Positions 1-9,215 of a DNA stretch of 64,000 nucleotides are shown here, in pieces. Numbering within the stretch: the first letter of the stretch is position 1; each line of letters opens with the position of its first letter. The notes under the pieces were generated by a model. The model saw only the letters and a program-made list of their open reading frames with translations. It searched no databases and was not told the DNA's origin. The translations under genes were made by a program, and so were the position numbers. Source of the DNA: Hymenobacter translucens (GTDB taxonomy: Bacteria; Bacteroidota; Bacteroidia; Cytophagales; Hymenobacteraceae); assembly GCF_020685205.1 (NCBI RefSeq), contig NZ_JAJERB010000004.1, positions 248,001-312,000 of the forward strand, in the 5' to 3' direction.

Positions 1-912
1 GTCATTGTCGCCCGCCTGCCGGACGGAGTTGGCCGGCGCAGCAATGATAAAGATAGTGTCATTAGGGAAGCGGCTCTGCACTTCGCGCCGGGCGCCCTGC
101 TTCAGAATGGGGAGCCCGCTCAGGTCGGGGTTCAGGGCAATAATACCTTTGCGGCCCCCGGCCGTGAGGCGGTCCAGAATTTTTTTGGCGTTGGCGTTCA
201 GCGTGCTGATGGACGGCACGGTGCCGCATTCGCCCCCGCTCAGCACGTAGGGAATGGCGTCGCCCATGCCCATGAAGAACGTGAAGAAGGTTGCGTTGGC
301 GCTGACGTCCGTCACGGCCTGCAGGTAGGTCCGGTTGTCGCCAGCCGGCAGCAAACGCTCAAAGTAGGGATTGAACTGGTCGACCCGGTTCAGGTTGGCT
401 TCGTTGCCGAGGCCAATCGTTTCAATCTGCGTGAGGCGAATACCCGGCACCCCGAGGTTCTGGGGGAGAGTGGTCTGCGACCGGGGGTAGAGAAACACGG
501 TGTCGGCTCCACCACAGGCGGCGGCGTTGGCAAAAAACGGCCGGCCCCCGCGGTCAGGCCTTACCCGGGCAGTGATGGGCACGTTGTTGGCGGTGTAGCC
601 GACCAGTCGCAGGTAGCCGGTGCCCTGCTCGGAAGTCAGGGTGGGCTGGGTGAACGTCACCGGCTGACCGGTCTTGGCCAGCTGCTGGGCCAGCAGGTTC
701 GGGTACGAGTACTGCTGGGAAGTCGGCGTGAGGCCGCCTTCGCTGAAGCCGGCCGTGTAGGAGTCGCCCACCGCTACGTAGCGGCTGAAGTCGGCAGCGC
801 CCGGCGAAGGAGTAGGGACGTCCTGTTCGGGCGTACAGCTGCCGAAGCCCAGAGTGCCCAGGGCCAGCAGGAAAGTTGCCCGCAGGGCAGCAGAAGCAAG
901 AAGTTGTTGCAC
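1..912 (-). CDS. SGNH/GDSL-type hydrolase lipoprotein (3' end outside window)
   Basis: The reading frame is open from a GTG at 912 to the left edge with no stop, so the C-terminus is missing (304 codons present). The first ~26 residues are a signal peptide ending GFGSC, a lipobox, so a lipoprotein is likely. At about residues 50-57 the sequence GDSYTAGF matches block I of SGNH/GDSL hydrolases, with the nucleophilic serine in GDS. Later stretches (GLGNEANL and FFMGMGDA) lie roughly where other conserved blocks would be, but the catalytic Asp/His end is not in the window. No in-frame ATG lies nearby, so GTG was chosen. It starts 21 nt after the stop of the FadL-type gene and is probably cotranscribed with it. 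Family members are esterases or lipases; pairing with a FadL-like channel suggests lipid or hydrophobic substrate handling at the outer membrane, which is inference. Confidence 0.8.
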   Translation of the reverse strand, partial: MQQLLASAALRATFLLALGTLGFGSCTPEQDVPTPSPGAADFSRYVAVGDSYTAGFSEGGLTPTSQQYSYPNLLAQQLAKTGQPVTFTQPTLTSEQGTGYLRLVGYTANNVPITARVRPDRGGRPFFANAAACGGADTVFLYPRSQTTLPQNLGVPGIRLTQIETIGLGNEANLNRVDQFNPYFERLLPAGDNRTYLQAVTDVSANATFFTFFMGMGDAIPYVLSGGECGTVPSISTLNANAKKILDRLTAGGRKGIIALNPDLSGLPILKQGARREVQSRFPNDTIFIIAAPANSVRQAGDND

Positions 913-933
913 GATGGTCCGGCAGTCAGAAGA

Positions 934-2166
934 TTAAAACGAATACGACAGGCCCAGCGCGGCCGTGTGCACCTGGGTGCGGTAGATTCCGCTCACGTTG
1001 GGGTTGCCCAAGTTGGAGGGGTTGATGCGGGCCTGGCGCTGGCCGGCCATTTCAAACGAGTAGCCGGCGTCTACGGAAATCTTCTCGGCCAAACGCCAGC
1101 TCAGCCCGAGCGAGCCGCCCAGCTTGTTGCCGTCCGGAAACTCCGGGTTGATGTACTCGTCGCGGACCGGGCTTTCGTCGTAGGTAACGCCGGCGCGCAG
1201 CGTCAGGGCATCGGAGTAGGAGTACTCCCCGCCGACCCGGAACGCCATGGCATCTTCGTAGCGGCGAACCTTCTTGATCTGGCTCGGCGTGGCTTTGTCG
1301 AGGGTGAAGTTGACGGAGTCGTAGCGGCTCCAGCCCGTGAGGGTAAAGTCGAAGGTGATAAGCGTCTTCTTGCCCAGCTGGTTGGCTACGCCCACCGATA
1401 GCGCGCCGGGGAGCTTCACGTCGGCGCTGAGCCCCGATGTGTTGGGGTAAGCCACCTGATCCTGCTCGGCTACGCCGGTGAACGTGGCCTCGCCGTTGCG
1501 CATCTTCAGCGTGAGCGGGGACCGGAAGCTGATGCCGAACGACAAGTCTTCGGACGTGCGGCCGTAGAGCCCCAGGTTGTAGCCGGCACCGCCGCCGTTG
1601 CCGGTGAGTACCGCCTCGGCGGCAGGGTTGTCGTACTGGCCCAGGCCGCGCTGCTGGCGGATGCCGCCGTAGGCGTACACCAGGCCGGCGCCCACGCTGA
1701 AGTTGTCGTTGATGCGGTAGGCAGCCGTGGGCTGCACAAACACCGTGCGCAGCCGCGACTCCTGTACCACGCTACGGCCTTCCCAGTTAAGGGGCCAGCG
1801 GGTATCATAGCCGAAGGGCGTATTCACGCTCAGGCCAACGCTAACCTTTTCCGTAACCGAGTGGGTCGCGTACAGGTAGCCGCCGGCAAACGGCTGGGTT
1901 TCCTGCTCAGCCAGCAGAAAAGAGTTGGTGCCCAGAAAAGACGTAGGCCGGAGCGTGCCCAGGCCGCCCACGCTGATATGCGTCAGGGAGTCGAGGCCGC
2001 CGAGAGCGCCGGGGTTGTAGAAGATAACCGAAGCGTCGCGGGTATACGCGGTGCTGGCCCCGCCCAGACCCAGAATGCGGGCGCCCTGGGGACCGTTCTG
2101 AAAGCCGCCCCCGGCCGCCGAAAGAGAAGAAAAGAGCAAACCAAAAGAAAGGTAGCGAAGCGTCAT
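934..2166 (-). CDS. OmpP1/FadL family outer-membrane transport protein
   Basis: 410 residues. The N-terminus is a signal peptide (hydrophobic residues 5-18), followed by a segment with ARILGLGGAST and later VIFYNPGAL, which is the classic start of the OmpP1/FadL/TodX family where an N-terminal plug precedes a 14-strand barrel. The rest is rich in alternating aromatic and polar residues, and the protein ends LGLSYSF with a terminal Phe, as expected for an outer-membrane beta-barrel recognised by the Bam machinery. The length fits the family (about 400-450). FadL proteins let long-chain fatty acids or other hydrophobic compounds diffuse across the outer membrane. The downstream gene (start 912) is an SGNH hydrolase lipoprotein, so the two probably form an operon. 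The specific substrate cannot be told. Confidence 0.9.
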   Translation of the reverse strand: MTLRYLSFGLLFSSLSAAGGGFQNGPQGARILGLGGASTAYTRDASVIFYNPGALGGLDSLTHISVGGLGTLRPTSFLGTNSFLLAEQETQPFAGGYLYATHSVTEKVSVGLSVNTPFGYDTRWPLNWEGRSVVQESRLRTVFVQPTAAYRINDNFSVGAGLVYAYGGIRQQRGLGQYDNPAAEAVLTGNGGGAGYNLGLYGRTSEDLSFGISFRSPLTLKMRNGEATFTGVAEQDQVAYPNTSGLSADVKLPGALSVGVANQLGKKTLITFDFTLTGWSRYDSVNFTLDKATPSQIKKVRRYEDAMAFRVGGEYSYSDALTLRAGVTYDESPVRDEYINPEFPDGNKLGGSLGLSWRLAEKISVDAGYSFEMAGQRQARINPSNLGNPNVSGIYRTQVHTAALGLSYSF

Positions 2167-2304
2167 GCAGGCAGGATTTCGGAAGTAGGGTGTAAAAGTA
2201 ACAAACCTGCGCTACAACTCTCGCACCCCGGCGCATTTACCGGGCCTGAGCAGCAGGTCGGTAGCCCGGCTCACACGGGCGTACCGGGCGGCGCAAGGTC
2301 CCTG

Positions 2305-3375
2305 CTACCGCCGGATTTTCAGGCTGTCGAGCCGCTGCTGGTAGCGGCGGGCGTTGCGGCGGTGCTCGGCGTAGGTTTCGGCAAAGTCGGAGTAGCCGCT
2401 GCCGTCAGGGCGGGCGCAAAAGAAAAAGTAGCGGTGGGCGGCCGGCTTCAGCACCGCGTCGAGGCTTTGGCGGTTGGCCGAGGTAATGGGGCCGGGCGGC
2501 AGGCCGGCGTGCTTGTAGGTGTTGTAGGGAGAGTCGGCCAGCTTGTCCTTGTTCAGCACCCGGCGCACCCCGAAGTTGCCGATGGCCCAGAGCAGGGTGG
2601 GGTCGGCCTGCAGGCGCATCCGGGTGCGCAGGCGGTTCAGGTACACGCCGGCAATGACGGGCTTGTCTTCCGGCTTGGCTGTTTCGCGCTGCACGATGCT
2701 GGCCAGGATGTGCACTTCGGCCGGGCTCAGCTTCAGCGAGTCGGCCCGCCGGCGACGCTCCGCGTTCCAGAACCGCCCGTGGACGGCTGCCGCCGAGTCG
2801 AGAAACTGCTCGGCCGAGGTATCCCACAGCAGGCGGTACGGCCCGGGCAGGAACATCGTCAGAATGGTGGTCGTGTCGAGCCGGTAGCGCCGGAGCAGCC
2901 GGCGGTTATCGGCCAGCAGCTCGCGCAGCCGGATTGAGTCGGCTTCGAGCTGGATGCCTACCTGCCGGGCCAGCTGGGGCTTGTACTTAAAGGCGTTGAG
3001 CATAAAGGCCACGGTGTCCTGCCGGCCCTGCATGAGCATATCCAGTAGCGCGTCGTTGCCCAGGTCAGGCGTAAGCAAGTACCGGCCGGGCCGCACGTGG
3101 GCCGGGTACTGCCGCTGCCCGGCCAGCCAGCGGAACGTACCGGGCTCGACGAGCAGCTCGTGCGTTTCCAGCGAGTCAAGCACCGCCTGATACGACGAGC
3201 CCGTGCGGATGTAAAGGTAGGCGGGGCCAAAGGCCGAGGGTGCTACGTTGGGCTTCCAGAGCACCCGCCACGCCCCGTACAGCGCGCCCAGACCCAGCAC
3301 CAGCAGCAGCAAAACCAGGGCGACGGCCACGCGGCGCCAGAGCCGGCGGGAGGAAGACGAAGTGGACTGGGGCAA
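2305..3375 (-). CDS. mltG: Endolytic murein transglycosylase MltG
   Basis: About 356 residues from the start used here. One membrane helix (residues ~11-30) is followed by a YceG/MltG domain. Near the middle are ASIVQRETAK and GVYLNRLR, which carry the catalytic glutamate of MltG (the ETA of VQRETAK) and its conserved surroundings, then LQADPTLLWAIG. MltG cuts nascent glycan strands next to the inner membrane and sets their length. The start is uncertain: the frame is open upstream to an ATG at 3495 (with another ATG at 3441), but those would overlap the methyltransferase gene. A TTG at 3375 lies 13 nt after the methyltransferase stop and gives the short cytoplasmic tail usual for MltG. It is cotranscribed with the methyltransferase upstream. 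Confidence 0.88.
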   Translation of the reverse strand: MPQSTSSSSRRLWRRVAVALVLLLLVLGLGALYGAWRVLWKPNVAPSAFGPAYLYIRTGSSYQAVLDSLETHELLVEPGTFRWLAGQRQYPAHVRPGRYLLTPDLGNDALLDMLMQGRQDTVAFMLNAFKYKPQLARQVGIQLEADSIRLRELLADNRRLLRRYRLDTTTILTMFLPGPYRLLWDTSAEQFLDSAAAVHGRFWNAERRRRADSLKLSPAEVHILASIVQRETAKPEDKPVIAGVYLNRLRTRMRLQADPTLLWAIGNFGVRRVLNKDKLADSPYNTYKHAGLPPGPITSANRQSLDAVLKPAAHRYFFFCARPDGSGYSDFAETYAEHRRNARRYQQRLDSLKIRR

Positions 3376-3388
3376 AATAAAGTGGTTA

Positions 3389-4156
3389 CTATCCCTTAGT
3401 GGCTTTGGCAACGACGCGCTGCCACACAAAAGTAACCTCATCGGCCGATTGCTGAATCTGAAAGGCTTCAGCCGCGCCGGCCGGGGCCTTGGCAAACTCG
3501 GTCTTCAGCGCCTGCAGCTGTTCGGCGGTGCAGCCGGACTTGGCAGCCCAGTCGGCCAGGTTTACGCGGGCTTCCCCGGCAATGGGCTCCACCGTGTGCG
3601 CCCGCAGGCCGGCAGCTTCCAGCTCCTGCCGCCATTCCTGCGGGGCCAGGTTGCGGCGGTGCGAGGGGTCGCGCAGCAGCTCGATGTGGTTTTGCCAGCG
3701 GCTGATTTCCGGCGCGTCGTTGGGCACGGTGGTATCGGCCAGCAGCAAGCGGCCCCCAGGCTGCAGCACCCGGGCCACTTCGGCCAGAAACGCGGGCACC
3801 GACAGGAAGTGGTGGGGCGCAATGCGGCAGGTGACCAGGGTAAATGCAGCGTCGGGAAACGGCAGGGCCTCAGCGGCGCCTTCCAGCCACGTCACGTTGG
3901 TCAGGCCGCGCTCCTGCTGCTGCCGGGCCGCCTGGGCCAGCATGCCCGTCGATACGTCCAGCCCAACCACCGACTGCACATGCGGCGCAAACGCCAGGGC
4001 CGTGAAGCCCGAGCCGGTGGCTACGTCCAGGGCCACGTCGGTAGGCTGGCAGTCGGCGTGGTCGAGCAGCCAGTTCAGCGAGGTTTCGGTCCACGCGTTC
4101 CACTGGGCATTGTACTGCGCCGCCTGCCGGTCGAACTGTTCTTTTGCGGAAGTCAT
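3389..4156 (-). CDS. Class I SAM-dependent methyltransferase (UbiE/Methyltransf_11 type)
   Basis: 255 residues. Motif I of Rossmann methyltransferases is seen at ~40-52 (ALDVATGSGFTAL), an acidic residue ending strand 2 follows (VVGLDVS), then LPFPDAAFTLVTCR, the post-II/motif IV region typical of the UbiE/YcgJ group, and LQPGGRLLLAD (motif V/VI). The substrate is unknown. Despite the resemblance to UbiE, length and sequence do not identify it as menaquinone methyltransferase. The ATG at 4156 is close to a plausible AG-rich stretch (on the plus strand TCTTAAGGAGC reads as GCTCCTTAAGA, so the Shine-Dalgarno signal is weak). The stop lies just upstream of mltG. Confidence 0.85.
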   Translation of the reverse strand: MTSAKEQFDRQAAQYNAQWNAWTETSLNWLLDHADCQPTDVALDVATGSGFTALAFAPHVQSVVGLDVSTGMLAQAARQQQERGLTNVTWLEGAAEALPFPDAAFTLVTCRIAPHHFLSVPAFLAEVARVLQPGGRLLLADTTVPNDAPEISRWQNHIELLRDPSHRRNLAPQEWRQELEAAGLRAHTVEPIAGEARVNLADWAAKSGCTAEQLQALKTEFAKAPAGAAEAFQIQQSADEVTFVWQRVVAKATKG

Positions 4157-4376
4157 GGTCTTAAGGAGCTAAGGTGAGAAATGGCCTGGAGTGGGAACGG
4201 AGCAGAACGTGGCAAACAGGGGTGGTGGTGAAATGTAAACGGGCTGCGGGGCAAGGTCATTTCCTTTTGGAAGCCATTCCGGTCTGTCCGCTATCCGAAT
4301 ACCGTTGGCTTTGAAAGGAATGTCCATGTAAAGCAAACGGACATTCTGACCTTCCGCACAATCCACCCATTAAAAA
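4157..4376. other. Intergenic stretch between methyltransferase and XRE regulator
   Basis: 220 bp with no convincing gene. A 65-codon frame on the minus strand (4169-4366) shows no recognisable domain or normal codon pattern. A short inverted repeat, AATGTCC (4319-4325) and GGACATT (4339-4345), lies here; it could be an operator or chance. No strong terminator or TAnnTTTG promoter was seen. Confidence 0.4.
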
Positions 4377-5858
4377 TCACCCGTTGACCAGCGCAGCTAC
4401 GGAGGCTTCGAGTTCTTTGCGGCGCTGCTGCCGCTCGATTTCAACCGGCGGGGCCGAGCGGACTTCACAGTCGGGAATCGGGCACCGCTCACAGGTTTCG
4501 TTGACCACCTTCAGCGGGATGCTCACGTCGTCGATAAAGCGCACCTTCTGGCGCAGGTTGTCGTCGCAGAGCAAGCCTACGGTTACGCTCACGGCCGGCT
4601 CGGTGGCGGTGCCCGCCCGGGCCAGGGTCAGGCAGAGGTACTCGTCGTCGGTACCGAAGTAGTGGGAGCGTTGGGCGCCGATGGCCGTGTTGGGGGCCTC
4701 GGTGGTTTGCTGACGCAGCTCGGCAATCAGGCGCAGGGAAATCCAGCGGCGGCAGTAGTGCTCGTTCAGCTCGTTGCCGTGGGGATTGTGCAGGCGGGAA
4801 AGGTGCAGCTCCTTGGTCAGCACGTAAGGGCCGGCGGCCATGTTCTGGTCGAAGCGCAGAAAGAACAGGCTTTGCAGGCCGAAATGGCGCGGCAGCAGGT
4901 TGGTCAGGCGCTGCATGAACATCTCCGGGCTTACGTCATACTTGGTCATCAGCCCCAGCAGCAAAGCCGGGTCCCACTTCTTGTTGGCAAACAGCTTCTG
5001 CAGGTCGCGCACCAGGCTTTCCTCTTCCATCAGCAGCGCCACGGCAAAGTAGGAGGCCTTGAAGTTGTTGAGCACCTCGTCAAACGATCGGACCGGAAAC
5101 GTGGCATTCACGTAGGGGCGTTCCTTGAGGCGCAGGTAGTTGAAGGCTACTTCCCGCCCCAGCACAAAGGCTTCCTGGGCCGTAGTCAGGCCCGGGCGGA
5201 GCAGCAGGCGGCGGCTTTTCGGCTGAAAGACCGACCGGAGCCGGCTCAGCGTCGGGTGCTGGCCCAGGGTTTCGCGGTCCACGGTGTAGCCGTACTTGTC
5301 GGTCAGCACCCGGGCCAGCTGGGCGGTGTCGAACGGAGCGGTGGCCGTCAGCTTCTGCTCCACTGTGAAGGTGCGCACGTCCTGCTCCAGCTCCTCGAAG
5401 TAGTTGTCGTGCATCTCCTGGTAGGAGCGGAGCGCCGCCAGAAAGAAGTGCTCCTGCCGCATCTCGTAGTTGCGGGCAATTTCAAACAGCGTGCTGATAA
5501 AGGCGTTCATCTTGGCCGGGGCGTCGGCAATCAGCTCCACGATGCGGATGGGGTCAAGCCCGAACATGTCCATCGGAAACTCCTTGAGCAGGTTTGACTG
5601 CAGCAGCTCCGAAATCGGCTCCAGCTTCCGGCTCAGGGTTAGGGAAGTGAGCTGGTCGTAGGTTACGCCCAACACCTTGCTCAGGCCCAGAATCTTGTCG
5701 GCCTTGGGGTATTTCTTGCCTTTCTCAATCTCGTTGAGATACGACACGGATACGTCGCAGGCCCGGGCCAGCTCAGCGGGGGTGAAGCCGCGCTCCTGCC
5801 GCAGCTCACGCAGCTTAAGGCCAAAAATGAGCCGGACTACCTGGCCGTGACTAAGCAT
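4377..5858 (-). CDS. XRE-family short-chain fatty-acid/glyoxylate-shunt regulator (RamB/ScfR-like, DUF2083)
   Basis: 493 residues from the ATG at 5858; a longer frame to 5906 would add 16 residues with no homology. Residues ~10-65 form a Cro/C1 helix-turn-helix (LKLRELRQERGFTPAELAR, then SVSYLNEIEKGKKYP). The middle corresponds to the IrrE/ImmA-like domain of RamB-type regulators but lacks the HExxH zinc-protease motif (GREVAFNYL instead). The C-terminus has a cysteine cluster, ETCERCPIPDCEVR, typical of the DUF2083 domain of short-chain acyl-CoA responsive regulators. RamB in actinobacteria controls isocitrate lyase and acetate genes; here the gene is divergent from malate synthase, with isocitrate lyase next, which strongly supports control of the glyoxylate shunt. 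A candidate operator lies between them at 5983-6033. Whether it activates or represses is not visible. Confidence 0.88.
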   Translation of the reverse strand: MLSHGQVVRLIFGLKLRELRQERGFTPAELARACDVSVSYLNEIEKGKKYPKADKILGLSKVLGVTYDQLTSLTLSRKLEPISELLQSNLLKEFPMDMFGLDPIRIVELIADAPAKMNAFISTLFEIARNYEMRQEHFFLAALRSYQEMHDNYFEELEQDVRTFTVEQKLTATAPFDTAQLARVLTDKYGYTVDRETLGQHPTLSRLRSVFQPKSRRLLLRPGLTTAQEAFVLGREVAFNYLRLKERPYVNATFPVRSFDEVLNNFKASYFAVALLMEEESLVRDLQKLFANKKWDPALLLGLMTKYDVSPEMFMQRLTNLLPRHFGLQSLFFLRFDQNMAAGPYVLTKELHLSRLHNPHGNELNEHYCRRWISLRLIAELRQQTTEAPNTAIGAQRSHYFGTDDEYLCLTLARAGTATEPAVSVTVGLLCDDNLRQKVRFIDDVSIPLKVVNETCERCPIPDCEVRSAPPVEIERQQRRKELEASVAALVNG

Positions 5859-5982
5859 AGAGAAGGAATTTGAATTCAATGAAACGGCCAGCCCGACGTA
5901 AGACACACAAATCCGGCACGGGCAGGGGAGGAAAAAATGGTGGCGGGTAAAGCCCAGCCGAAGTGGTAAAACTACGCGCTAA

Positions 5983-6033
5983 TAGCGATTTTAAAAAATT
6001 AGCGAATTTTCGCTTGTTTGTTAAAATTCGCTT
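5983..6033. promoter_or_regulatory. Candidate operator array for the XRE glyoxylate regulator
   Basis: Between the divergent regulator and aceB lie three related sites: TAGCGATTTTA (5983-5993), the inverted repeat AGCGAATTTTCGCT (6001-6014, 6-bp arms AGCGAA/TTCGCT around TT) and AAAATTCGCTT (6023-6033). The core GCGAATTTT or its complement recurs with about 20-bp spacing. The A/T-rich region stands out from GC-rich surroundings. RamB/ScfR-type proteins bind short A/T-rich palindromes; assignment to this regulator is inferred from position. Confidence 0.65.
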
Positions 6034-6044
6034 AAGTACGTTTG
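6014..6044 (+). promoter_or_regulatory. Bacteroidota-type promoter of aceB
   Basis: TTG at 6014-6016, 20 nt, then TACGTTTG at 6037-6044, a match to the Bacteroidetes -33/-7 consensus (TTG ... TAnnTTTG). Transcription would start near 6050, about 30 nt before the aceB ATG. The promoter overlaps two of the three operator-like repeats, so a bound regulator would directly affect polymerase. Confidence 0.65.
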
Positions 6045-6081
6045 GTCCACACGCCAGTCTTCCACCACAACCACTCGTAGT

Positions 6082-7710
6082 ATGCTTTTCACCGAGCCCA
6101 ACGTTATGGCCCCGCCGCCCACCTATCTGACGCCCGAGCGCGTTAAAATCATTGGGGAATACCACCCGGCGTATGCCGAAATCCTGACACCCTCCGCCCT
6201 GGCCTTCGTAGCCGAGCTGCAGCGCCGTTTTGACCGCACCCGCCGGGAGCTGCTGCAGCGCCGCGTAGCCCGGCAGCGGGACTTTGCCGCCGGCATTCTG
6301 CCCGACTTTCTGCCCGAAACCCGCCTGATCCGGGAAAAGCCCTGGACGGTGGCCCCGCTCCCGGAAGATTTGCTTGACCGGCGGGTAGAAATAACCGGCC
6401 CCGTGGACCGGAAGATGATTATCAATGCGCTGAACTCCGGCGCCAAGGTGTTTATGGCGGACCTGGAGGACTCCAACTCGCCCACCTGGACCAACGTGGT
6501 GGAGGGGCAGCGCAACCTGCGCGACGCCGTGCGCCGCACCATCTCCGTGAGCACGCCGGCCAAGGAGTACCGGCTAAGCGAAACTACCGCCACACTTATC
6601 GTGCGGCCCCGGGGCTGGCACCTGGTGGAAAAGCATGTACTGGTGGATGGTGAGCCCATCAGCGCCTCCCTGTTCGACTTCGGGCTGTACTTTTTTCACA
6701 ACGCCCACGAGCTGCTGGCCCGGGGCTCGGGGCCGTACTTCTACCTGCCCAAGATTGAAAGCCACCTCGAAGCCCGCCTCTGGAACGACGTGTTCGGCTT
6801 TGCCCAGTGGGCGCTGAAAGTGCCGAAGGGCAGCATCAAGGCCACCGTGCTGATTGAAACCCTGCCGGCCGCGTTTGAGCTCAACGAAATCCTCTATGAG
6901 CTGCGGGAGCACTCGGCGGGCCTTAACTGCGGGCGCTGGGACTATATCTTCTCGTACATCAAGCGACTGGGTTTGAACCCCGCTTTCCGCCTGCCCGACC
7001 GCGCCCAGGTGACCATGGCCGTGCCGTTCATGGCTGCGTACTCCCAGCTGGTTATTCAGACCTGCCACCGCCGCGGCGTGCACGCCATCGGGGGAATGGC
7101 CGCCCAGATCCCCATCAAGAACGACCCCGAGGCCAATGAGCAGGCCCTGGAGAAAGTGCGCCAGGACAAAATCCGGGAGGCCCGCAACGGCCACGACGGC
7201 ACCTGGGTAGCTCACCCCGGCCTGGTACCCGTGGCGCTCAATGTCTTCGACGAGCTGATGCCCGGCCCCAACCAGCTCCACGTTCTGCGCGAAGATGTGC
7301 AGGTAAGCGCCGAAGATCTGGTGCGGGCCCCGGAAGGCACTATTACCGAGGAAGGGCTGAAGCTCAACATCGACGTGGCCATTCAGTACCTCGAAGCCTG
7401 GCTGGGTGGCAACGGCTGCGTGCCCATCTACAACCTGATGGAAGATGCCGCCACCGCCGAAATCAGCCGGGCGCAGGTGTGGCAGTGGCTGCACACCCCC
7501 GGCACCACCCTGACCGACGGCCGCCCCGTGACGGTGGAGCTGTACCGCTCCCTGGTACCGGGCCAGCTCGAGAAAATCCGGGCGCTGGTAGGCGAGGAGC
7601 GCTACGAGCGGGGCCACTACCTGCAAGCCACCCGCCTGTTCGACCGTCTCGTGACCAGTGAGCAGTTCATCGAGTTCCTCACCGTGCCGGCCTACGACCA
7701 GTTGGCATAA
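6082..7710 (+). CDS. aceB: Malate synthase A
   Basis: 542 residues, the usual length for the A isoform (about 530). It condenses glyoxylate with acetyl-CoA to give malate, the second step of the glyoxylate shunt in the cytoplasm. The malate synthase signature [17 protein letters not shown] is complete at ~274-290. [12 protein letters not shown] (~132-143) and [14 protein letters not shown] [14 protein letters not shown] (~333-346) are conserved family blocks, and [14 protein letters not shown] (~372-385) is present. The start was taken as ATG 6082; an in-frame ATG at 6106 (MAPPPTYL) is also possible. It is followed 141 bp later by isocitrate lyase on the same strand, and a divergent XRE regulator lies upstream. 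A perfect palindrome sits just behind the stop. Confidence 0.97.
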   Translation: MLFTEPNVMAPPPTYLTPERVKIIGEYHPAYAEILTPSALAFVAELQRRFDRTRRELLQRRVARQRDFAAGILPDFLPETRLIREKPWTVAPLPEDLLDRRVEITGPVDRKMIINALNSGAKVFMADLEDSNSPTWTNVVEGQRNLRDAVRRTISVSTPAKEYRLSETTATLIVRPRGWHLVEKHVLVDGEPISASLFDFGLYFFHNAHELLARGSGPYFYLPKIESHLEARLWNDVFGFAQWALKVPKGSIKATVLIETLPAAFELNEILYELREHSAGLNCGRWDYIFSYIKRLGLNPAFRLPDRAQVTMAVPFMAAYSQLVIQTCHRRGVHAIGGMAAQIPIKNDPEANEQALEKVRQDKIREARNGHDGTWVAHPGLVPVALNVFDELMPGPNQLHVLREDVQVSAEDLVRAPEGTITEEGLKLNIDVAIQYLEAWLGGNGCVPIYNLMEDAATAEISRAQVWQWLHTPGTTLTDGRPVTVELYRSLVPGQLEKIRALVGEERYERGHYLQATRLFDRLVTSEQFIEFLTVPAYDQLA

Positions 7711-7717
7711 GAACGAA

Positions 7718-7745
7718 GCTTCCCTCCTCAGCTGAGGAGGGAAGC
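7718..7745. repeat. 28-bp perfect palindrome between aceB and aceA
   Basis: Arms of 14 nt (GCTTCCCTCCTCAG and its exact complement) meet with no spacer. Flanking GAAC (7711-7714) and GTTC (7747-7750) extend the symmetry with a small bulge. No T-run follows, so it is not a standard terminator. In the aceB-aceA transcript it would form a strong hairpin that could protect or attenuate the message. Confidence 0.75.
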
Positions 7746-7851
7746 GGTTCGACTTCCATTTCTTGCAGCTTAAAAAAAGCCGGTTTTCAAGCCAGCCTGG
7801 CCGCGCTTTGCCTACCCTTTTCCACCACCATCCTCTTCAATCCTCCATTCC

Positions 7852-9138
7852 ATGAACAAGTCCGAACGAATTGCCGCCCTCAACCACTACTGGCAGACCA
7901 ACTCCCGCTGGAAAGGCATTGAGCGGCCGTACACCGCCGAAGATGTCGTCAAGCTGCAGAATACGGTACACATCGAGTACAGCCTGGCCCGGCAGGGCGC
8001 CGAGCGGCTGTGGCAGCTGCTGCACACCGAGGAGTACGTGGCGGGCCTGGGCGCCCTTACCGGCAACCAGGCCGTGCAGGAAGTACAGGCCGGCCTCAAT
8101 GCCATCTACCTCAGCGGCTGGCAGGTGGCTGCCGATGCCAACGGCGCCGGTCAGATGTACCCTGACCAAAGTCTTTACCCCGTCGACAGCGTGCCGAGCG
8201 TAGTGCGCCGTATCAACAACGCCCTGCTCCGGGCCGACCAGATTCAGAACCTGACCGGCGACGGCGACGTGCACTGGCTCGTGCCCATCGTGGCGGATGC
8301 CGAGGCCGGGTTCGGCGGCAACCTGAACGCGTTTGAGCTGATGAAGATGATGATCGAGGCCGGGGCCGCCGGCGTGCATTTCGAGGACCAGCTTTCCTCG
8401 GCCAAGAAGTGCGGGCACCTCGGCGGCAAGGTGCTGGTGCCGACGCAGGAAGCCATCAACAAGCTGGTAGCTGCCCGCCTCGCCGCCGACGTGCTGGGCG
8501 TGCCCACCCTGGTCGTGGCCCGCACCGACGCTGATGCCGCTGACCTTATCACCTCCGACGTGGACGAGCGGGACCGGCCCTTCGTGCTGCTGGAAGAAGG
8601 CCGCACCAGTGAAGGATTTTACCGGGTACGGCCCGGTGTCGAGTCCTGCATTGCCCGCGGACTGGCTTACGCCCCCTACGCCGACCTGCTCTGGATGGAA
8701 ACCTCCCACCCCGACCTGGAGCAGGCCCGGGCGTTTGCCGAGGCTATTCATGCGCAGTTCCCCGGCAAGCTGCTGGCCTACAACTGCTCCCCGTCGTTTA
8801 ACTGGGCGTCCAAGCTGAGCGTGGAGCAGATGGAAACGTTCCGGGAGGAGCTGGCGGCCCTGGGCTTCAAGTTTCAGTTTATCACCCTGGCCGGCTTCCA
8901 TGCGCTCAACACAAGCATGTTCGAGCTGGCCCGGGCCTACCGGGAGCGGGGCATGGCCGGCTACTCCGAGTTGCAGGAGCGGGAGTTCAAGTTGCAGAAG
9001 CATGGGTTCAAGGCCGTCAAGCACCAGAGCTTCGTGGGCACCGGCTACTTCGACGCCGTGCAGAGCGTGGTATCAGCCGGCAAGTCGAGCACTAATGCCC
9101 TGGTGGGCTCCACGGAGGAAGCGCAGTTCCACGGGTAG
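7852..9138 (+). CDS. aceA: Isocitrate lyase
   Basis: 428 residues. It cleaves isocitrate to succinate and glyoxylate, allowing growth on acetate or fatty acids. The hallmark catalytic motif KKCGHLGGK is at ~184-192 (Cys186 is the active-site base region), preceded by [13 protein letters not shown] and followed by [11 protein letters not shown], with YNCSPSFNW near residue 310, all conserved in the ICL/PEP mutase superfamily. [27 protein letters not shown] N-terminal sequence is also diagnostic. It follows aceB in the same direction and ends in a perfect terminator (9161-9192). Probably regulated with aceB by the XRE protein encoded upstream. Confidence 0.98.
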   Translation: MNKSERIAALNHYWQTNSRWKGIERPYTAEDVVKLQNTVHIEYSLARQGAERLWQLLHTEEYVAGLGALTGNQAVQEVQAGLNAIYLSGWQVAADANGAGQMYPDQSLYPVDSVPSVVRRINNALLRADQIQNLTGDGDVHWLVPIVADAEAGFGGNLNAFELMKMMIEAGAAGVHFEDQLSSAKKCGHLGGKVLVPTQEAINKLVAARLAADVLGVPTLVVARTDADAADLITSDVDERDRPFVLLEEGRTSEGFYRVRPGVESCIARGLAYAPYADLLWMETSHPDLEQARAFAEAIHAQFPGKLLAYNCSPSFNWASKLSVEQMETFREELAALGFKFQFITLAGFHALNTSMFELARAYRERGMAGYSELQEREFKLQKHGFKAVKHQSFVGTGYFDAVQSVVSAGKSSTNALVGSTEEAQFHG

Positions 9139-9160
9139 GCTCTTTGCCAGAACAATCAAA

Positions 9161-9192
9161 CAAAAGCGCCCGGCTAAAACCGGGCGCTTTTG
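9161..9192. terminator. Bidirectional terminator between aceA and RNase D gene
   Basis: CAAAAGCGCCCGG (9161-9173) pairs perfectly with CCGGGCGCTTTTG (9180-9192) across a 6-nt loop. A-run and T-run on the two sides allow function in both directions between convergent genes. Confidence 0.9.
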
Positions 9193-9215
9193 CGTTTTAT
9201 ATCTAAAAATGAATC

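Noticed and set aside
3376..3495. Longer MltG N-terminus beginning at 3495 or 3441
   Set aside because: It would overlap the methyltransferase gene by over 50 bp and gives an unusual Arg/Pro-rich tail; TTG 3375 fits the gene spacing better, though this is not certain.
4169..4366. 65-codon minus-strand frame
   Set aside because: Composition is not protein-like, no domain, no good start signal; treated as intergenic.
6574..7626. Long open frames opposite aceB and many other genes
   Set aside because: In this GC-rich DNA, antisense frames stay open by codon bias; the plus-strand aceB has full motifs, while the antisense frames have none.
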